DNA from: Thermogemmata fonticola
GTDB taxonomy: Bacteria; Planctomycetota; Planctomycetia; Gemmatales; Gemmataceae
DNA: 64,000 nt
Reading direction: 5' to 3'
Assembly (NCBI RefSeq): GCF_013694095.1
Contig: NZ_JACEFB010000012.1
Span: 62,001-126,000 of the forward strand
In this document: positions 28,722-37,497 of the stretch, in pieces
Numbering within the stretch: the first letter of the stretch is position 1
How the letters are laid out: every line of letters begins with the position of its first letter
The notes under the pieces: model-generated
What the model was told of the DNA's origin: nothing
Seen by the model: only the letters and a program-made list of their open reading frames with translations
Databases searched by the model: none
Position numbers and translations under genes: made by a program

Positions 28722-29018
28722 ATGGACCGAGCAATGTTGACCGCCAAACCAATCAGAGCATTTGTCCTGGCAGGTAGACGGATTCTCACATGCCGTGTTG
28801 TGGGCCAGAATCCGCATGCCTTCATTGGCAAAGACCTGTACTTCTACGCTGACAGTAGAGAGCCGAAGCGTATCCATATCGAGGGCTTGTCCACGGCAAG
28901 TGACATTCAGGGAAACGAATACGATTTCCTCTACACCGGTGACGAGGTGTTGCCATCCGAGATTTCTGAAGAGGCTATTGTCGCTGAGGGGTCATGCGAA
29001 GAGACGATGGCAAAGTAG
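28722..29018 (+). CDS. Small hypothetical protein downstream of RHS tip
   Basis: Predicted 98 residues, ATG at 28722 with AAGGGG eight bases upstream (a GTG at 28716 is in frame). It starts 21 bases after the RHS-tip frame ends. The protein is a small mixed alpha/beta domain with acidic C-terminus (DEVLPSEISEEAIVAEG). Position right after a toxin-type tip is where immunity genes sit, so an immunity role is a fair guess, without sequence support. Confidence 0.6.
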   Translation: MDRAMLTAKPIRAFVLAGRRILTCRVVGQNPHAFIGKDLYFYADSREPKRIHIEGLSTASDIQGNEYDFLYTGDEVLPSEISEEAIVAEGSCEETMAK

Positions 29019-29116
29019 GTGTCGCAGGATGGCTAAAAACCGAAGTGCATCCGCTACCAGAGGCCCGGCCCTACCACCCCTTCCCCCAGGTTTTCTCCAA
29101 AGAGCTGTTTGATTGA
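28994..29116 (+). CDS. Possible 40-residue ORF overlapping the preceding gene
   Basis: An ATG at 28994, two bases after GAGGGG, opens a 40-codon frame ending KTEVHPLPEARPYHPFPQVFSKELFD. It overlaps the 3' end of the previous gene in another frame. The peptide looks protein-like, with a Pro/His/Phe pattern seen in tips of polymorphic toxins, so it may be a real small gene or a scrap of a larger, frameshifted one. It is too short to decide. Confidence 0.3.
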   Translation: MRRDDGKVGVAGWLKTEVHPLPEARPYHPFPQVFSKELFD

Positions 29117-29387
29117 AAACTCTGCAACACCGATCGCTCGACGCCACGACCACGCTGACGCCAACTTATGTACCGATCCCGACGCCCTTGCTGGCGATAA
29201 GCAGACAGCATATGGACGACGATGGCTCGCCACTGAGCCGCTAAGGACAGTTTATCGACAGCGTTCCAGCGACAACGAGCGGGCAGCGACGACTGAGGCC
29301 GAGGTCGCTGGCTCAGCCGTTGCAGCACTATGTCCGCCTAGCTCGACGCCGACTCCACATTTGCCACTTGATTTAGCTGTAGTGGGT

Positions 29388-29579
29388 TCTGGTTGTCGGC
29401 GGATTGATGAGATCACGATTGATGACGAGGTGTTGTCACGGGATGAGCATGATCCGAGTGGGCCGCTGGCGTGGGAGAAGGTAGAGGAGACGTTCGGGCG
29501 GGTGGGGTGGGTGCTGAAGCTAGAGGTGGGCGGCCGGACCATCGGCACGACAGCGGAGCACTACGAGCGGTCAACCTAA
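29388..29579 (+). pseudogene. Fragment of a Hint (intein-like) domain
   Basis: The frame encodes IDEITIDDEVLSRDEHDPSG then VEETFGRVGWVLKLEVGG and TIGTTAEH, which is the middle of a Hint/pre-toxin self-splicing domain as found before the toxin tips of secreted polymorphic toxins. The catalytic N-terminal Cys block and the C-terminal His-Asn are absent, and the frame ends in YERST right after TAEH where HPFYV would be expected. The fragment directly abuts an integrase scrap. It is a relic of a second polymorphic toxin gene. Confidence 0.6.
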
Positions 29580-29582
29580 GAT

Positions 29583-29627
29583 GGCACAGAAAGCGTCACA
29601 CAGGCGGCACAGTTTGCGGCACAGCAG
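29583..29627 (+). pseudogene. Integrase C-terminal scrap matching the tRNA-Glu element
   Basis: These 45 bases equal the reverse complement of 57062-57106 at 44 positions; the only mismatch is at 29596. In the integrase of the tRNA-Glu element that stretch encodes GTESGTQAAQFAAQQ; here the frame gives the same with one Gly-to-Val change. Both copies run toward the 3' end of a tRNA on the opposite strand. The scrap marks a former integration at tRNA-Ala of an element related to the one at the right end. Confidence 0.7.
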
Positions 29628-29738
29628 GATGCAGCAGGGAGCGGCAAGACGTTGAAGGGATCAGGCGTAAGTGCTGGTGAAAGTGCAAGTTACGCATCAT
29701 CTAGCAATGTGGCTCCATCTGCTGCCGCAATACCAAAT

Positions 29739-29811
29739 TGGAGCAGAAGGGATTCGAACCCTCGACCTCTTCGTTGCGAACGAAGCGCTCTCCCAACTGA
29801 GCTACTGCCCC
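29739..29811 (-). tRNA. tRNA-Ala(CGC)
   Basis: A complete 73-base cloverleaf on the minus strand. The acceptor stem is GGGGCAG paired with CTGCTCC and holds the G3-U70 wobble pair that marks alanine tRNAs. The anticodon loop TTCGCAA between CTTCG and CGAAG gives anticodon CGC, reading GCG. The T-loop GGTTCGAATCC is standard. CCA is not encoded. An integrase scrap points at its 3' end. Confidence 0.96.
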
Positions 29812-30108
29812 GATCAGTTCCGCCAATCGGAAACTCTGTCAATTCTGGAAATATCGTAGCACTTCCCCTGAATGCGGACAAGGGCTGTCGCGCTGCCCAA
29901 TGATCGCCACGTCTGAAAGGAGTTCTCAGCAGCAGGATTCGCCTGATAGGGAAATGGTACGTATGGTAAGCTGAGAAAGGCTGATGTTGAAGATCGCCAC
30001 GGTTAGGGGAACAGCATCAGCAGGGGAATCCTGTGTTGAGGTTCCCAGCGAAAGCTAAAAAATAGGCCAGAAGCGCGAAGCCAAGAATCATCCGTCGGGA
30101 GTTGAGGA

Positions 30109-31377
30109 ATGGCGCCTAACACGTGGGGAACCGAGGAATGGGGAGCCGAGGGAGAGGAAGGGACAGGGCAGGAGAATACGCGCTGGAACATATCCTGGTT
30201 CGAGCGGCTGCGGGGCATACTGGAGGGTTCCGGAGAACAGAGAGCCATTGAGACCCTGATCGCGGAATTGCGAGCGGCGGAGGATTACACGAATCTGTTT
30301 TACGCACTCTTGCTGCGGAAACGGTGGGAGTTGGGGGTCTCACCATTTCCAACAGGGCCGTCCACAGAGCTGCCGCCCGAAACGCATGAGGAATACGAGC
30401 AAGCCATCCGCCAGGCGGGTCGCGAAGTCGGGCAGGCCTTGCTCCAAAAGCGGCGGTTTCTTCAGGCTTGGGCGTTCTATCAGATGCTGGAGGAACCAGA
30501 ACCGCTGCGTGCCGCTTTGGAGACCTACACGCCAGCGGAAGATGAGGATATCGGGCCATTGATTGAGGTTGCTTGGCATCATCGAGTCTTGCCGCGCAAA
30601 GGCTTTGATTGGGTTTTGGAACGGCATGGCGTCTGCTCGGCGATCACGTTGGCAAGCAGCACCGACTTCCGGGAAGATACTGCTTTGAGGGACTACTGTA
30701 TCGGCCGGCTGGTGCGGGTTGTGCATGAGCAATTGTGGGAACGCTTGCGTTCGGATATCCGTGAGCGTGGCTGGGGGGAAGTCCCAGAAGAAACCCGGAT
30801 CTCGACCCTCCTGGAGCGCTTTCCCGCTCTCACAGCAGAAGAGAGTTATCACATCGATGTCTCCCACCTGTCCAGCGTGGTGCAGATGAGTTTGCATCTT
30901 CCTGCTGGGGAAGAGAACGTGCTGGCTCAGGAACTCTGTCACTATGGCCGGCGCCTCTCACCGGTGCTTCAAGGACGGCATGAACACCCATTTGAGGAGG
31001 GATACGAAGATTATTTGGCCTATCTGGAGGCAATCGGGGGGCGGAATGTGGATGAACATCTGCTGCGTTTTCGGATCAAAGCGGAACGTGCAGCAGCGGA
31101 GGGTAGCACCTACGCGGCACAGGTCTATGTGAACCTGCTATTGCGCGTGGGAAGGGAAGGAGAAGCATTGGCGGCTGCCCAGCAATTTCTCCTGCGGGAA
31201 GACGAACGGAACCTCATCTGCCCTGGAGTTTATGAGCTGGCACGACGGCGGGGGGACTACGCAGCCATTGCTCAGGCTGCTGCTGCACGAGGCGATCCGG
31301 TCGCCTTCCTAGCCGCTCTGCTCAGTGGCCGGAAGCAAGCCTCTGTTCAGGCCGGCACCTCTCCGCCCATCTCTTGA
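30109..31377 (+). CDS. Hypothetical protein, helical repeat type
   Basis: Predicted 422 residues, ATG at 30109 with GAGG close upstream. It is almost wholly helical, with Glu/Arg/Leu/Ala-rich segments that resemble TPR-like or related alpha-solenoid repeats, most clearly in the last 120 residues (EALAAAQQFLLREDERNLI, then ELARRRGDYAAIAQAAAARG). It has no signal peptide, membrane segment or catalytic motif I recognise. It stands alone between tRNA-Ala and a convergent ACT-domain gene. Confidence 0.75.
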   Translation: MAPNTWGTEEWGAEGEEGTGQENTRWNISWFERLRGILEGSGEQRAIETLIAELRAAEDYTNLFYALLLRKRWELGVSPFPTGPSTELPPETHEEYEQAIRQAGREVGQALLQKRRFLQAWAFYQMLEEPEPLRAALETYTPAEDEDIGPLIEVAWHHRVLPRKGFDWVLERHGVCSAITLASSTDFREDTALRDYCIGRLVRVVHEQLWERLRSDIRERGWGEVPEETRISTLLERFPALTAEESYHIDVSHLSSVVQMSLHLPAGEENVLAQELCHYGRRLSPVLQGRHEHPFEEGYEDYLAYLEAIGGRNVDEHLLRFRIKAERAAAEGSTYAAQVYVNLLLRVGREGEALAAAQQFLLREDERNLICPGVYELARRRGDYAAIAQAAAARGDPVAFLAALLSGRKQASVQAGTSPPIS

Positions 31378-31417
31378 GCTGGAAGGGCGATGAGTTGCCG
31401 TCCGACGCGAAAGCTGC

Positions 31418-31852
31418 TTAATCCGAGGTTCCCAATTCTGCCAGAATGGTGGCCGCGCGATTAGCGTCTTCCACACTGTCGAACGTGACGTAGCCCACGA
31501 ATTTGCCCTGGATCACCGTCATCACCAGACCGTGCAAATTGATGCCTGCCATTTCCCAAGCCTGGGTCAGCCGTCCGCCCAGCCCTTTTTTGTCGTCCCC
31601 CTCGATACGCATGACGATCGGTTCGCTAACTTCATGCATACCGGCAGCCCGTGCCGCAGCAATCTGGCCATTGCCATTGAGAGGTGCGACGTACAAATCT
31701 CCCATCCCCGGCCTCGTGGCGGAACGTTGACTATAAACATACTCCAGGTGGACACCGGCCTCGGCGAGCTTCTTCAGTTTGGCAGCGATACCGCCTGGCT
31801 TATCCTCAACCTCAGCATGGTAGACATGGACTCGCTGCATCTTGAAACTCAT
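31418..31852 (-). CDS. ACT-domain protein
   Basis: Predicted 144 residues; the ATG at 31852 has GAGGAGG seven bases upstream. Two ACT-like halves are visible: VHVYHAEVEDKPGGIAAKLK with the DKPG turn, and IVMRIEGDDKKGLGGRLTQAWE with the DDKKG turn, each followed by a helix and strands. ACT domains bind amino acids or other small ligands and usually regulate a linked enzyme; here the protein stands alone, so it probably senses a ligand or binds a partner. No amino-acid pathway gene is adjacent. Confidence 0.82.
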   Translation of the reverse strand: MSFKMQRVHVYHAEVEDKPGGIAAKLKKLAEAGVHLEYVYSQRSATRPGMGDLYVAPLNGNGQIAAARAAGMHEVSEPIVMRIEGDDKKGLGGRLTQAWEMAGINLHGLVMTVIQGKFVGYVTFDSVEDANRAATILAELGTSD

Positions 31853-32015
31853 GGGAAGACCTCCTCAACGAATGGCTCACCGGACAGGACCTGCCATGAT
31901 GGCTAGCCGTGCACCCGCACCACTAGCTATCTCTACGGATGATACCGCCGCACCCCGACAGTTGGCAACCTTCTGGTTTTTATTTTCCTCACCTTTTCTT
32001 CTGCGAGAGTACACA

Positions 32016-34811
32016 ATGCACTCATCCTGCAATTTCCGCCTATCGTCCCTCCTATGCCTGGGACAAGTTTGGGATAAGTTGGTGCTGATTGTTCTCCTAC
32101 TCTTAGCTTTGCTGGGAGGATTGTTGCCAACGCAGGCAGTTCCTTCCGAACTGAATCGAGCGGCTACGCCTGAAAAGAATGGTCAGACGGCTTCCCCGCC
32201 GGGCCTCCAGCCGGCGGCACTGCCTGTTCGTGTGTTTCATCGTTGCACTCTATACGATGGCACCGGAGCGGCTCCAATTGCCGATGCTGTTCTAATCGTG
32301 GCCGCGGATGGTACCATCCAAGCTGTGGGTTCGCGCCAGCAGGTGGGAGCGTGGCCGAAGGAGGCGGAGGTCATCGATCTGCAAGGGGCGGTAGTGATCC
32401 CCGGCCTGGTGGATACGCATTCGCATGTGGGTCTGTGGTCACGTCCCAGTGTTCCGGGAAATGCGGATGGAAATGAAATCAGCGGGCCGGTTCAGATCAC
32501 GTTGCGTGCCTTGGATGCCGTCAATCCCGACGATCCTGGTCTAGCCATGGCGCGTGCTGGTGGCATTACCACGGCGAATATCATGCCCGGTTCGGCCAAT
32601 GTGATTGGGGGTGGCACGGTCTATGTCAAACTCCGTCCAGCGGCCACCATCGAGCAGATGCTTTTGCAAGGTCGGCTGGCGGATGGCACTCCGATCCTGG
32701 GCGGATTGAAAATGGCCAATGGGGAAAATCCCAAAGGGTACGGGCGGCTACGGCAGCAGGCTCCGTTCACCCGCATGAAGGTAGCAGCTTTGCAACGGGA
32801 GGCCTTTGTCCAAGCCCGACAACGCTGGCAACGGCGGGGAGAAAAGGCGGAACCGCAGGCGGAGGATTGGGATTACCAACTGCTGGGGGAAGTCTTACAG
32901 CGCCGCCGCACGGTGCACTTCCATTGCCATCGAGCCGACGACATCCTCACCGCCGTCCGGCTCTCAGAAGAGTTCGGCTTTGAGGTGGTCTTGCATCATG
33001 CGACCGAGGCCTACCGGGTGGCGGACATTCTCGCTCGCAAGAAGATTCCCGTGTCCTTGACCCTCATCGACAGCCCTGGCGGAAAAGCGGAAACCATCGG
33101 CCTGCTGGAGGAGACCGCGGCAATCCTCGTGCGTGCCGGTGTCCCTGTAGCCATCAATACTGACGATGCTGTGACAGAATCTCGCTATTTCCTGCGTACC
33201 GCCGCGATTGCCTTGCGTGGGGGTCTGAATGAGGTGCAGACCCTGCAAGCTCTGACTTTGACCCCTGCTCGTCTCTTGCATTTGGATCACCGCCTCGGCT
33301 CCTTGGAGAAGGGGAAAGATGCGGACTTCGTAGTACTTTCTGGACCACCCTTTTCCGTGTACACCCAAGTGTTGCAAACTTGGATCGAAGGACGGAAAGT
33401 TTTTGACCGGAATCGCAAGTCGGACTGGCACTACCAAGTCGGCGGTTTCGCCTTACCTGACGGCGGGGCGGAATTGCCCGGTCCGTTACCACCTCCGCGG
33501 CCACCAGCGACTGTCCAGACGCCGTCTCTTCCTTCTGGTCTGGCACCGTTGTCCCAAGAGGCCCCGCCTCAACTAGCCATCTTGGCCGGACGGGTGCATA
33601 TCGGCGATGGCACCAGTATCTCTCCGGGGGTCGTTCTGATTGCTCAAGGTCGTATCCGAGCCGTTGGTACGCCGCAACAGGTGGCCATTCCGCCAGGAAC
33701 GGCTGTGCTGACCGCCGCGGAGGTCACACCGGGCTTGATTGATCCTTTCTGTGTCGCCGGACTATCCGGGGCGTGGAACATCCCCGCGGATCAAGATCAG
33801 GATGAACTGAGCCATCCGAATCAGGCGGAGCTGAGAGTCGTGGATGGATTCAATCCTCGCGAGCCGCTCCTGTCGTATCTCCAGGCCCAGGGAGTGACGA
33901 TCGTTCATGTGACACCGGGGCGTCAAAATGTCATTGCCGGGCGTTCTGCCATCTTCCGTACCGATGGCCCGACTGTGGAGGCAGCCCTGTTGCGGGCGGA
34001 TGCCGCTTTGGTCGTCAACTTGGGAGAAGTCCCCAAAGCGGCCTACAAGGACAAGGCTCCGCAAACCCGTATGGCGATCGCCGCCATAATCCGCAAAGCC
34101 TTCGCCGACGCACAGCATTACCGCCAACGAGGAGGAGCCAAAGGGAAGGATGAAACCGTTTCGCTGAAACAGGAGGCCTTGATACCTGCTCTGGAAGGAC
34201 GCATCCCGGTCATCTTTGTCGCCCAGCGCCGCGATGACATTCAAACCGCCTTGCGGATCGCTGCCGAGTTCCGCCTGCGCCCCATTATTGCCTTGGGAAG
34301 TGAGGCCTACCGACTCTTGTCGGAATTGAAACAGGCTGGTGCAGCAGTGTTCCTCCATCCCCCGATGCAGCGTGTCGGCAGCAGCTTAGAGACACTCCAC
34401 GCTACCACCGTCTCTGCATTCCAATTGGACAAGGCCGGTATTCCGTTTGCTCTCTGCACTGGTTTTGAGGGGTATGTTCCCAAGGTCCGGGTCCTGCGCC
34501 ACGAAGCGGCGATGACCTTGGCTCGCGGCGGCCTCGATCATGCTCGAACTCTTCGTGCCGTGACCCTCGATACCGCCCGCCTGCTCGGTCTGGATAAAGA
34601 CTACGGCTCCCTCCAGGTGGGCAAAGTGGCAGACTTGGTGCTCTACGACGGCGATCCCCTCGAACATGCCACCCACGTCACCCACACCATCATGGCCGGC
34701 CGGGTGGTCTATAACCGTGCGGACTACCTCAAACTGCCTTTGGATCGCCGTATCCTCTCGGCTACCGCCGCGGTATCATCGGAAGCCCCTTGCTGCCTCT
34801 TCGGCTGGTAA
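32016..34811 (+). CDS. Secreted tandem amidohydrolase, second domain inactive
   Basis: Predicted 931 residues. The ATG at 32016 opens a signal peptide whose hydrophobic core is LVLIVLLLLALLGGLLP; the 31842 start would overlap the ACT gene. Two amidohydrolase domains follow. The first (about residues 65-480) has VIPGLVDTHSHVGLW with the HxH metal motif, HFHCHRADDI and INTDDAV with the metal-ligand aspartate. The second (about 510-920) keeps the frame, for example VTPGLIDPFCVAGLSG and RLLGLDKDYGSLQVGKVADL, but lacks HxH and the aspartate, so it is probably structural. Relatives are imidazolonepropionase-like exported amidohydrolases of unknown substrate. Confidence 0.85.
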   Translation: MHSSCNFRLSSLLCLGQVWDKLVLIVLLLLALLGGLLPTQAVPSELNRAATPEKNGQTASPPGLQPAALPVRVFHRCTLYDGTGAAPIADAVLIVAADGTIQAVGSRQQVGAWPKEAEVIDLQGAVVIPGLVDTHSHVGLWSRPSVPGNADGNEISGPVQITLRALDAVNPDDPGLAMARAGGITTANIMPGSANVIGGGTVYVKLRPAATIEQMLLQGRLADGTPILGGLKMANGENPKGYGRLRQQAPFTRMKVAALQREAFVQARQRWQRRGEKAEPQAEDWDYQLLGEVLQRRRTVHFHCHRADDILTAVRLSEEFGFEVVLHHATEAYRVADILARKKIPVSLTLIDSPGGKAETIGLLEETAAILVRAGVPVAINTDDAVTESRYFLRTAAIALRGGLNEVQTLQALTLTPARLLHLDHRLGSLEKGKDADFVVLSGPPFSVYTQVLQTWIEGRKVFDRNRKSDWHYQVGGFALPDGGAELPGPLPPPRPPATVQTPSLPSGLAPLSQEAPPQLAILAGRVHIGDGTSISPGVVLIAQGRIRAVGTPQQVAIPPGTAVLTAAEVTPGLIDPFCVAGLSGAWNIPADQDQDELSHPNQAELRVVDGFNPREPLLSYLQAQGVTIVHVTPGRQNVIAGRSAIFRTDGPTVEAALLRADAALVVNLGEVPKAAYKDKAPQTRMAIAAIIRKAFADAQHYRQRGGAKGKDETVSLKQEALIPALEGRIPVIFVAQRRDDIQTALRIAAEFRLRPIIALGSEAYRLLSELKQAGAAVFLHPPMQRVGSSLETLHATTVSAFQLDKAGIPFALCTGFEGYVPKVRVLRHEAAMTLARGGLDHARTLRAVTLDTARLLGLDKDYGSLQVGKVADLVLYDGDPLEHATHVTHTIMAGRVVYNRADYLKLPLDRRILSATAAVSSEAPCCLFGW

Positions 34812-34942
34812 CCTGCCCAAAAACCGTTCATGGGGCACCGAAAATGCCATGCCCTTGTCACGGGAACCTCTTTTCTGGTCATAGCGATGTTCTACCCCCA
34901 GCAAGCTGGTTCCTAAGAGCCTAAAGGGGACTTCGAGCCGCG

Positions 34943-34983
34943 AAAAAAACCGGCTTCCCTCCATATTTGAAGGGAAACCGGCT
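34943..34983 (-). terminator. Intrinsic terminator for the DUF1559 gene
   Basis: On the minus strand AGCCGGTTTCCCT pairs with AGGGAAGCCGGTT (13 pairs, two G-U), with a ten-base loop, followed by seven T. It lies about 95 bases after the stop of the pilin-like gene. Confidence 0.85.
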
Positions 34984-35078
34984 AGTTTTGCGGTGGGGAA
35001 AGTGACAGTCCTGAGCTATGGCAGGGGGATGAGAAAGATTCTCTCGCCGGAGGCCAGTTCAGTGGAGGTGGTTACTGT

Positions 35079-35999
35079 TTAATCCAACTGCACGACCTCA
35101 CGTCCCGAACGGGTTCCCATGCCCTGCCAAATGGCCGGGTTGATGTCCTGCCGAATGAAGCGAACGCTGCCGTCACCTAAAGCGACGTTGACCCCGCCAG
35201 GATGCTGACTGCGCGAGTACATCACACTGGGATTGGTCGTGGTGGGGGTCCCGATGCAGGGCAGTCCCTGAGCGGGTAAATTGTTGCAATAATAGGTCGT
35301 GTAGATTACGTCGGGGCTAGTGGTGTTCGGTGGCATGAAAGTGCTCACACCTGCCGCATCACCCCACCAGATGAAACCACGCAGATCTCGCCCCTGACCC
35401 TGTCGCACTTCTGCGATCATCACGGTGTTGGACAAGCCGTCCACCACGTCGGTCAATTTCCAGCCAATCTGCGATCCGCTTTTCCACTCGAACATCCCTC
35501 CCAACTGCGGCACGCCGGCAATGGGACGATTATAGCCTGGATAGCCTCCCTGGCTGTGCACCACAGCATAGTTATGATTCGTCAAGTTACCGAAGGGTCG
35601 GTTCTCCTGATCGCTGGGACAAGTCCACACCTTGAGGCGTTGATTGGTCACATTCGTAGTGTTAGGAGCTGAGCTGTAGCGCGGTCCCGTAGAATCGTTC
35701 CCACCCCAGTTCTGGTACAAGTTGAAAAGTTGTTGTTGCTCGATGTAGGGCATGACCTGGATGGTCCACGTTCCCCAACAACAGCCATAAGGCCCCATCA
35801 GGTTCGGCAATGCCTGATTGACATCATGGTAGCTGTGCATCGCTATTGCGTTTTGCTTGAGATTGTTCTGGCAGCTCATGCGGGCCGCGGCTTCCCGCAC
35901 CTTCTGCACAGCCGGCAGCAGCAACCCGATCAGGATCGCTATGATGGCAATGACCACCAGCAGCTCAATCAGCGTAAACCCACGTCGCACACGGTACAT
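35079..35999 (-). CDS. DUF1559 pilin-like protein
   Basis: Predicted 306 residues. ATG 35999 has GGGAGGG six bases upstream. A type IV prepilin leader MYRVRRG is followed by [20 protein letters not shown], the methylation site and hydrophobic helix, then the DUF1559 domain with [20 protein letters not shown] and the C-terminal H-x9-DG motif in [13 protein letters not shown]. Such proteins are hugely expanded in planctomycetes and are thought to be pseudopilins exported by a type II-like system and processed by prepilin peptidase. It is followed by a terminator and preceded by a small lipoprotein gene on the same strand, a common pairing in this phylum. Confidence 0.95.
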   Translation of the reverse strand: MYRVRRGFTLIELLVVIAIIAILIGLLLPAVQKVREAAARMSCQNNLKQNAIAMHSYHDVNQALPNLMGPYGCCWGTWTIQVMPYIEQQQLFNLYQNWGGNDSTGPRYSSAPNTTNVTNQRLKVWTCPSDQENRPFGNLTNHNYAVVHSQGGYPGYNRPIAGVPQLGGMFEWKSGSQIGWKLTDVVDGLSNTVMIAEVRQGQGRDLRGFIWWGDAAGVSTFMPPNTTSPDVIYTTYYCNNLPAQGLPCIGTPTTTNPSVMYSRSQHPGGVNVALGDGSVRFIRQDINPAIWQGMGTRSGREVVQLD

Positions 36000-36109
36000 G
36001 ATCAACCCTCCCACAAGGGACCATGACAAAAAAGACAGGGAGAGAAACCAGGATTCGGATGAGAACCGCTCCCATCCAAATTAGCTCGCGTATGAGCCGT
36101 TACGTGGAC

Positions 36110-36535
36110 TCACTTGATATCAAAGTCAAACTGGTTGTTGTTGTTCGCTTGGACTTCCCGGACGATATCGCTGCGGACATTATACTTTTCCGGAATCAGT
36201 TCCTTCTGCAATTCGCTGACGCCAGGCGGTTCGTCGGGATTCTTGGGAGCGCTGCCACCCGCAGCCGCTGAGATCATGACCTTATACTTCCCCGGCGCCA
36301 ATCCTCCGCCAGGCGGTGACTCATACTTGCCATCCTTGATGGGAATCGAGGCACGGGTCCCACCAGTACCACCTTCCGGAGTGAACATGATCACTCCTTC
36401 AGCCAAGGGTGCTCCCTTGAAGGTTACTGTGCCGAACACCTTGTAATTCTGCGGTCCTTTTTTCCCGCAACCGACCAGACCTACAGCCATCAAGCATCCC
36501 GCGATCCCTGCTACAATCCTGATGCTCCCGACCAT
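36110..36535 (-). CDS. Small lipoprotein with transthyretin-like fold
   Basis: Predicted 141 residues; ATG at 36535 with AAAGGAGC seven bases upstream. The signal region ends in the lipobox VGLVGC at about residue 23. The remainder, beginning VFGTVTFKGAPLAEGVIMFTP and containing DGKYES and LAPGKYKVMISA, has the beta-sandwich pattern of carboxypeptidase-regulatory/transthyretin-like domains. Planctomycetes have many of these lipoproteins next to DUF1559 pilins, as here. Probable outer surface or periplasmic role; precise function unknown. Confidence 0.88.
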   Translation of the reverse strand: MVGSIRIVAGIAGCLMAVGLVGCGKKGPQNYKVFGTVTFKGAPLAEGVIMFTPEGGTGGTRASIPIKDGKYESPPGGGLAPGKYKVMISAAAGGSAPKNPDEPPGVSELQKELIPEKYNVRSDIVREVQANNNNQFDFDIK

Positions 36536-36892
36536 CCAGTTAGCTCCTTTCCTGTTCAGGAAGTGAACTCAATTCCCCTATAATTACACTCATTCTTTCC
36601 ACGCTGGCGCATGGCTGCCATGCAAGGCCGAGGTTATTCCGGTTTGTCGACTCTTTTCTGAGGATCGCCATGTGTCGCGACTTCTGCATCAGCATGATAT
36701 CCCTGATGGTAATGCCCTGCAAGGGCCATCGTGTTTTTTTGAGATTCTAGGTGGTCTTCGCTGCCCCCAAGGATAGTACGCATGGGACAGCATAGGATGG
36801 AATCCCTCAGGCCGTCGTTCGATGATGATAGGGTGCGAAGGAAACAAAGATGTCGAGACCAGTGAGATGCTTCCAGACACCCTAGCCCAATT
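36536..36892. other. Intergenic region between divergent lipoprotein and sigma-like genes
   Basis: About 360 bases with no credible gene on either strand. It must contain the promoter of the lipoprotein/pilin operon on the minus strand, which I could not pinpoint. Confidence 0.45.
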
Positions 36893-36921
36893 TTGACTTG
36901 CACAGCAGCGGAAGCTATGGT
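36893..36921 (+). promoter_or_regulatory. Sigma-70-type promoter before the region-4 protein
   Basis: TTGACT at 36893-36898 and TATGGT at 36916-36921 are separated by 17 bases. A second possible pair, TTGTCA at 36927 and TATAAG at 36952, has a 19-base spacer. Either would drive the small sigma-like gene that follows. Confidence 0.45.
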
Positions 36922-36981
36922 AAGAATTGTCAATAGTACTATCTCGTACAGTATAAGGGCATGTCTTTTCTGGGAGCAGAT

Positions 36982-37293
36982 ATGTCCCGCATGAAGTTGC
37001 CGAGCATGGGGGAAATTCATCGTCTGGGTCGGCTGGAGCCGCGGCAACGAGCGGTGCTCAAACTTCGCACCGGTTGCGCCCCCCTCAACGCTGAAGAACT
37101 GGCCTTCGTGATTCCCGAACGGCGGGAAGAAGCCGCGGTGGTACGCCCTCGGACCCTTCAGGAAGTGGGCAATCTCTTGGGGCTAACTCGCGAGCGCATC
37201 CGGCAAATCCAGGATTCTGCTTTGCGGACCTTGGAACAGGAGGAAGAAGAAGCGGTGGTTCGGCGGCGCGGACGGCGCAAGGTCTCTCGCTAA
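36982..37293 (+). CDS. Small sigma-70 region 4 protein
   Basis: Predicted 103 residues. The ATG at 36982 has GGGAG five bases upstream; 36961 is also in frame. LEPRQRAVLKLRTG and then TLQEVGNLLGLTRERIRQIQDSALRTL are the -35-recognition helix-turn-helix of primary sigma factors, including the RERIRQI core. Regions 1-3 are absent and the protein has a polyglutamate patch and a basic tail. It cannot act as a sigma factor alone; it may bind -35 elements or compete with sigma for RNA polymerase. Similar isolated region-4 proteins are annotated in many bacteria without known function. Confidence 0.85.
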   Translation: MSRMKLPSMGEIHRLGRLEPRQRAVLKLRTGCAPLNAEELAFVIPERREEAAVVRPRTLQEVGNLLGLTRERIRQIQDSALRTLEQEEEEAVVRRRGRRKVSR

Positions 37294-37497
37294 GTTCCCG
37301 CGGAGTCAGGGAGCGGGGGACTTGGTCCTCCCCAATACCATCATCTAAGAGCCTGCTGGCGATCAGCAATGGGTCTAACGACCCCAGGCTGGGAGGTTCA
37401 GGGACATTCCCATTCTTCAGACTGGGAAAGGTGCGTCAGAGAAAGTAGGTGTGGATCGCCCAATCTGATGCTTTGTTACCCCTTTCAGGAGTCAGCC

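Noticed and set aside
29652-29903. An open frame of 83 codons with SRRDSNPRPLRC
   Set aside because: It reads through tRNA-Ala in antisense; this peptide pattern is a known false protein from tRNA genes.
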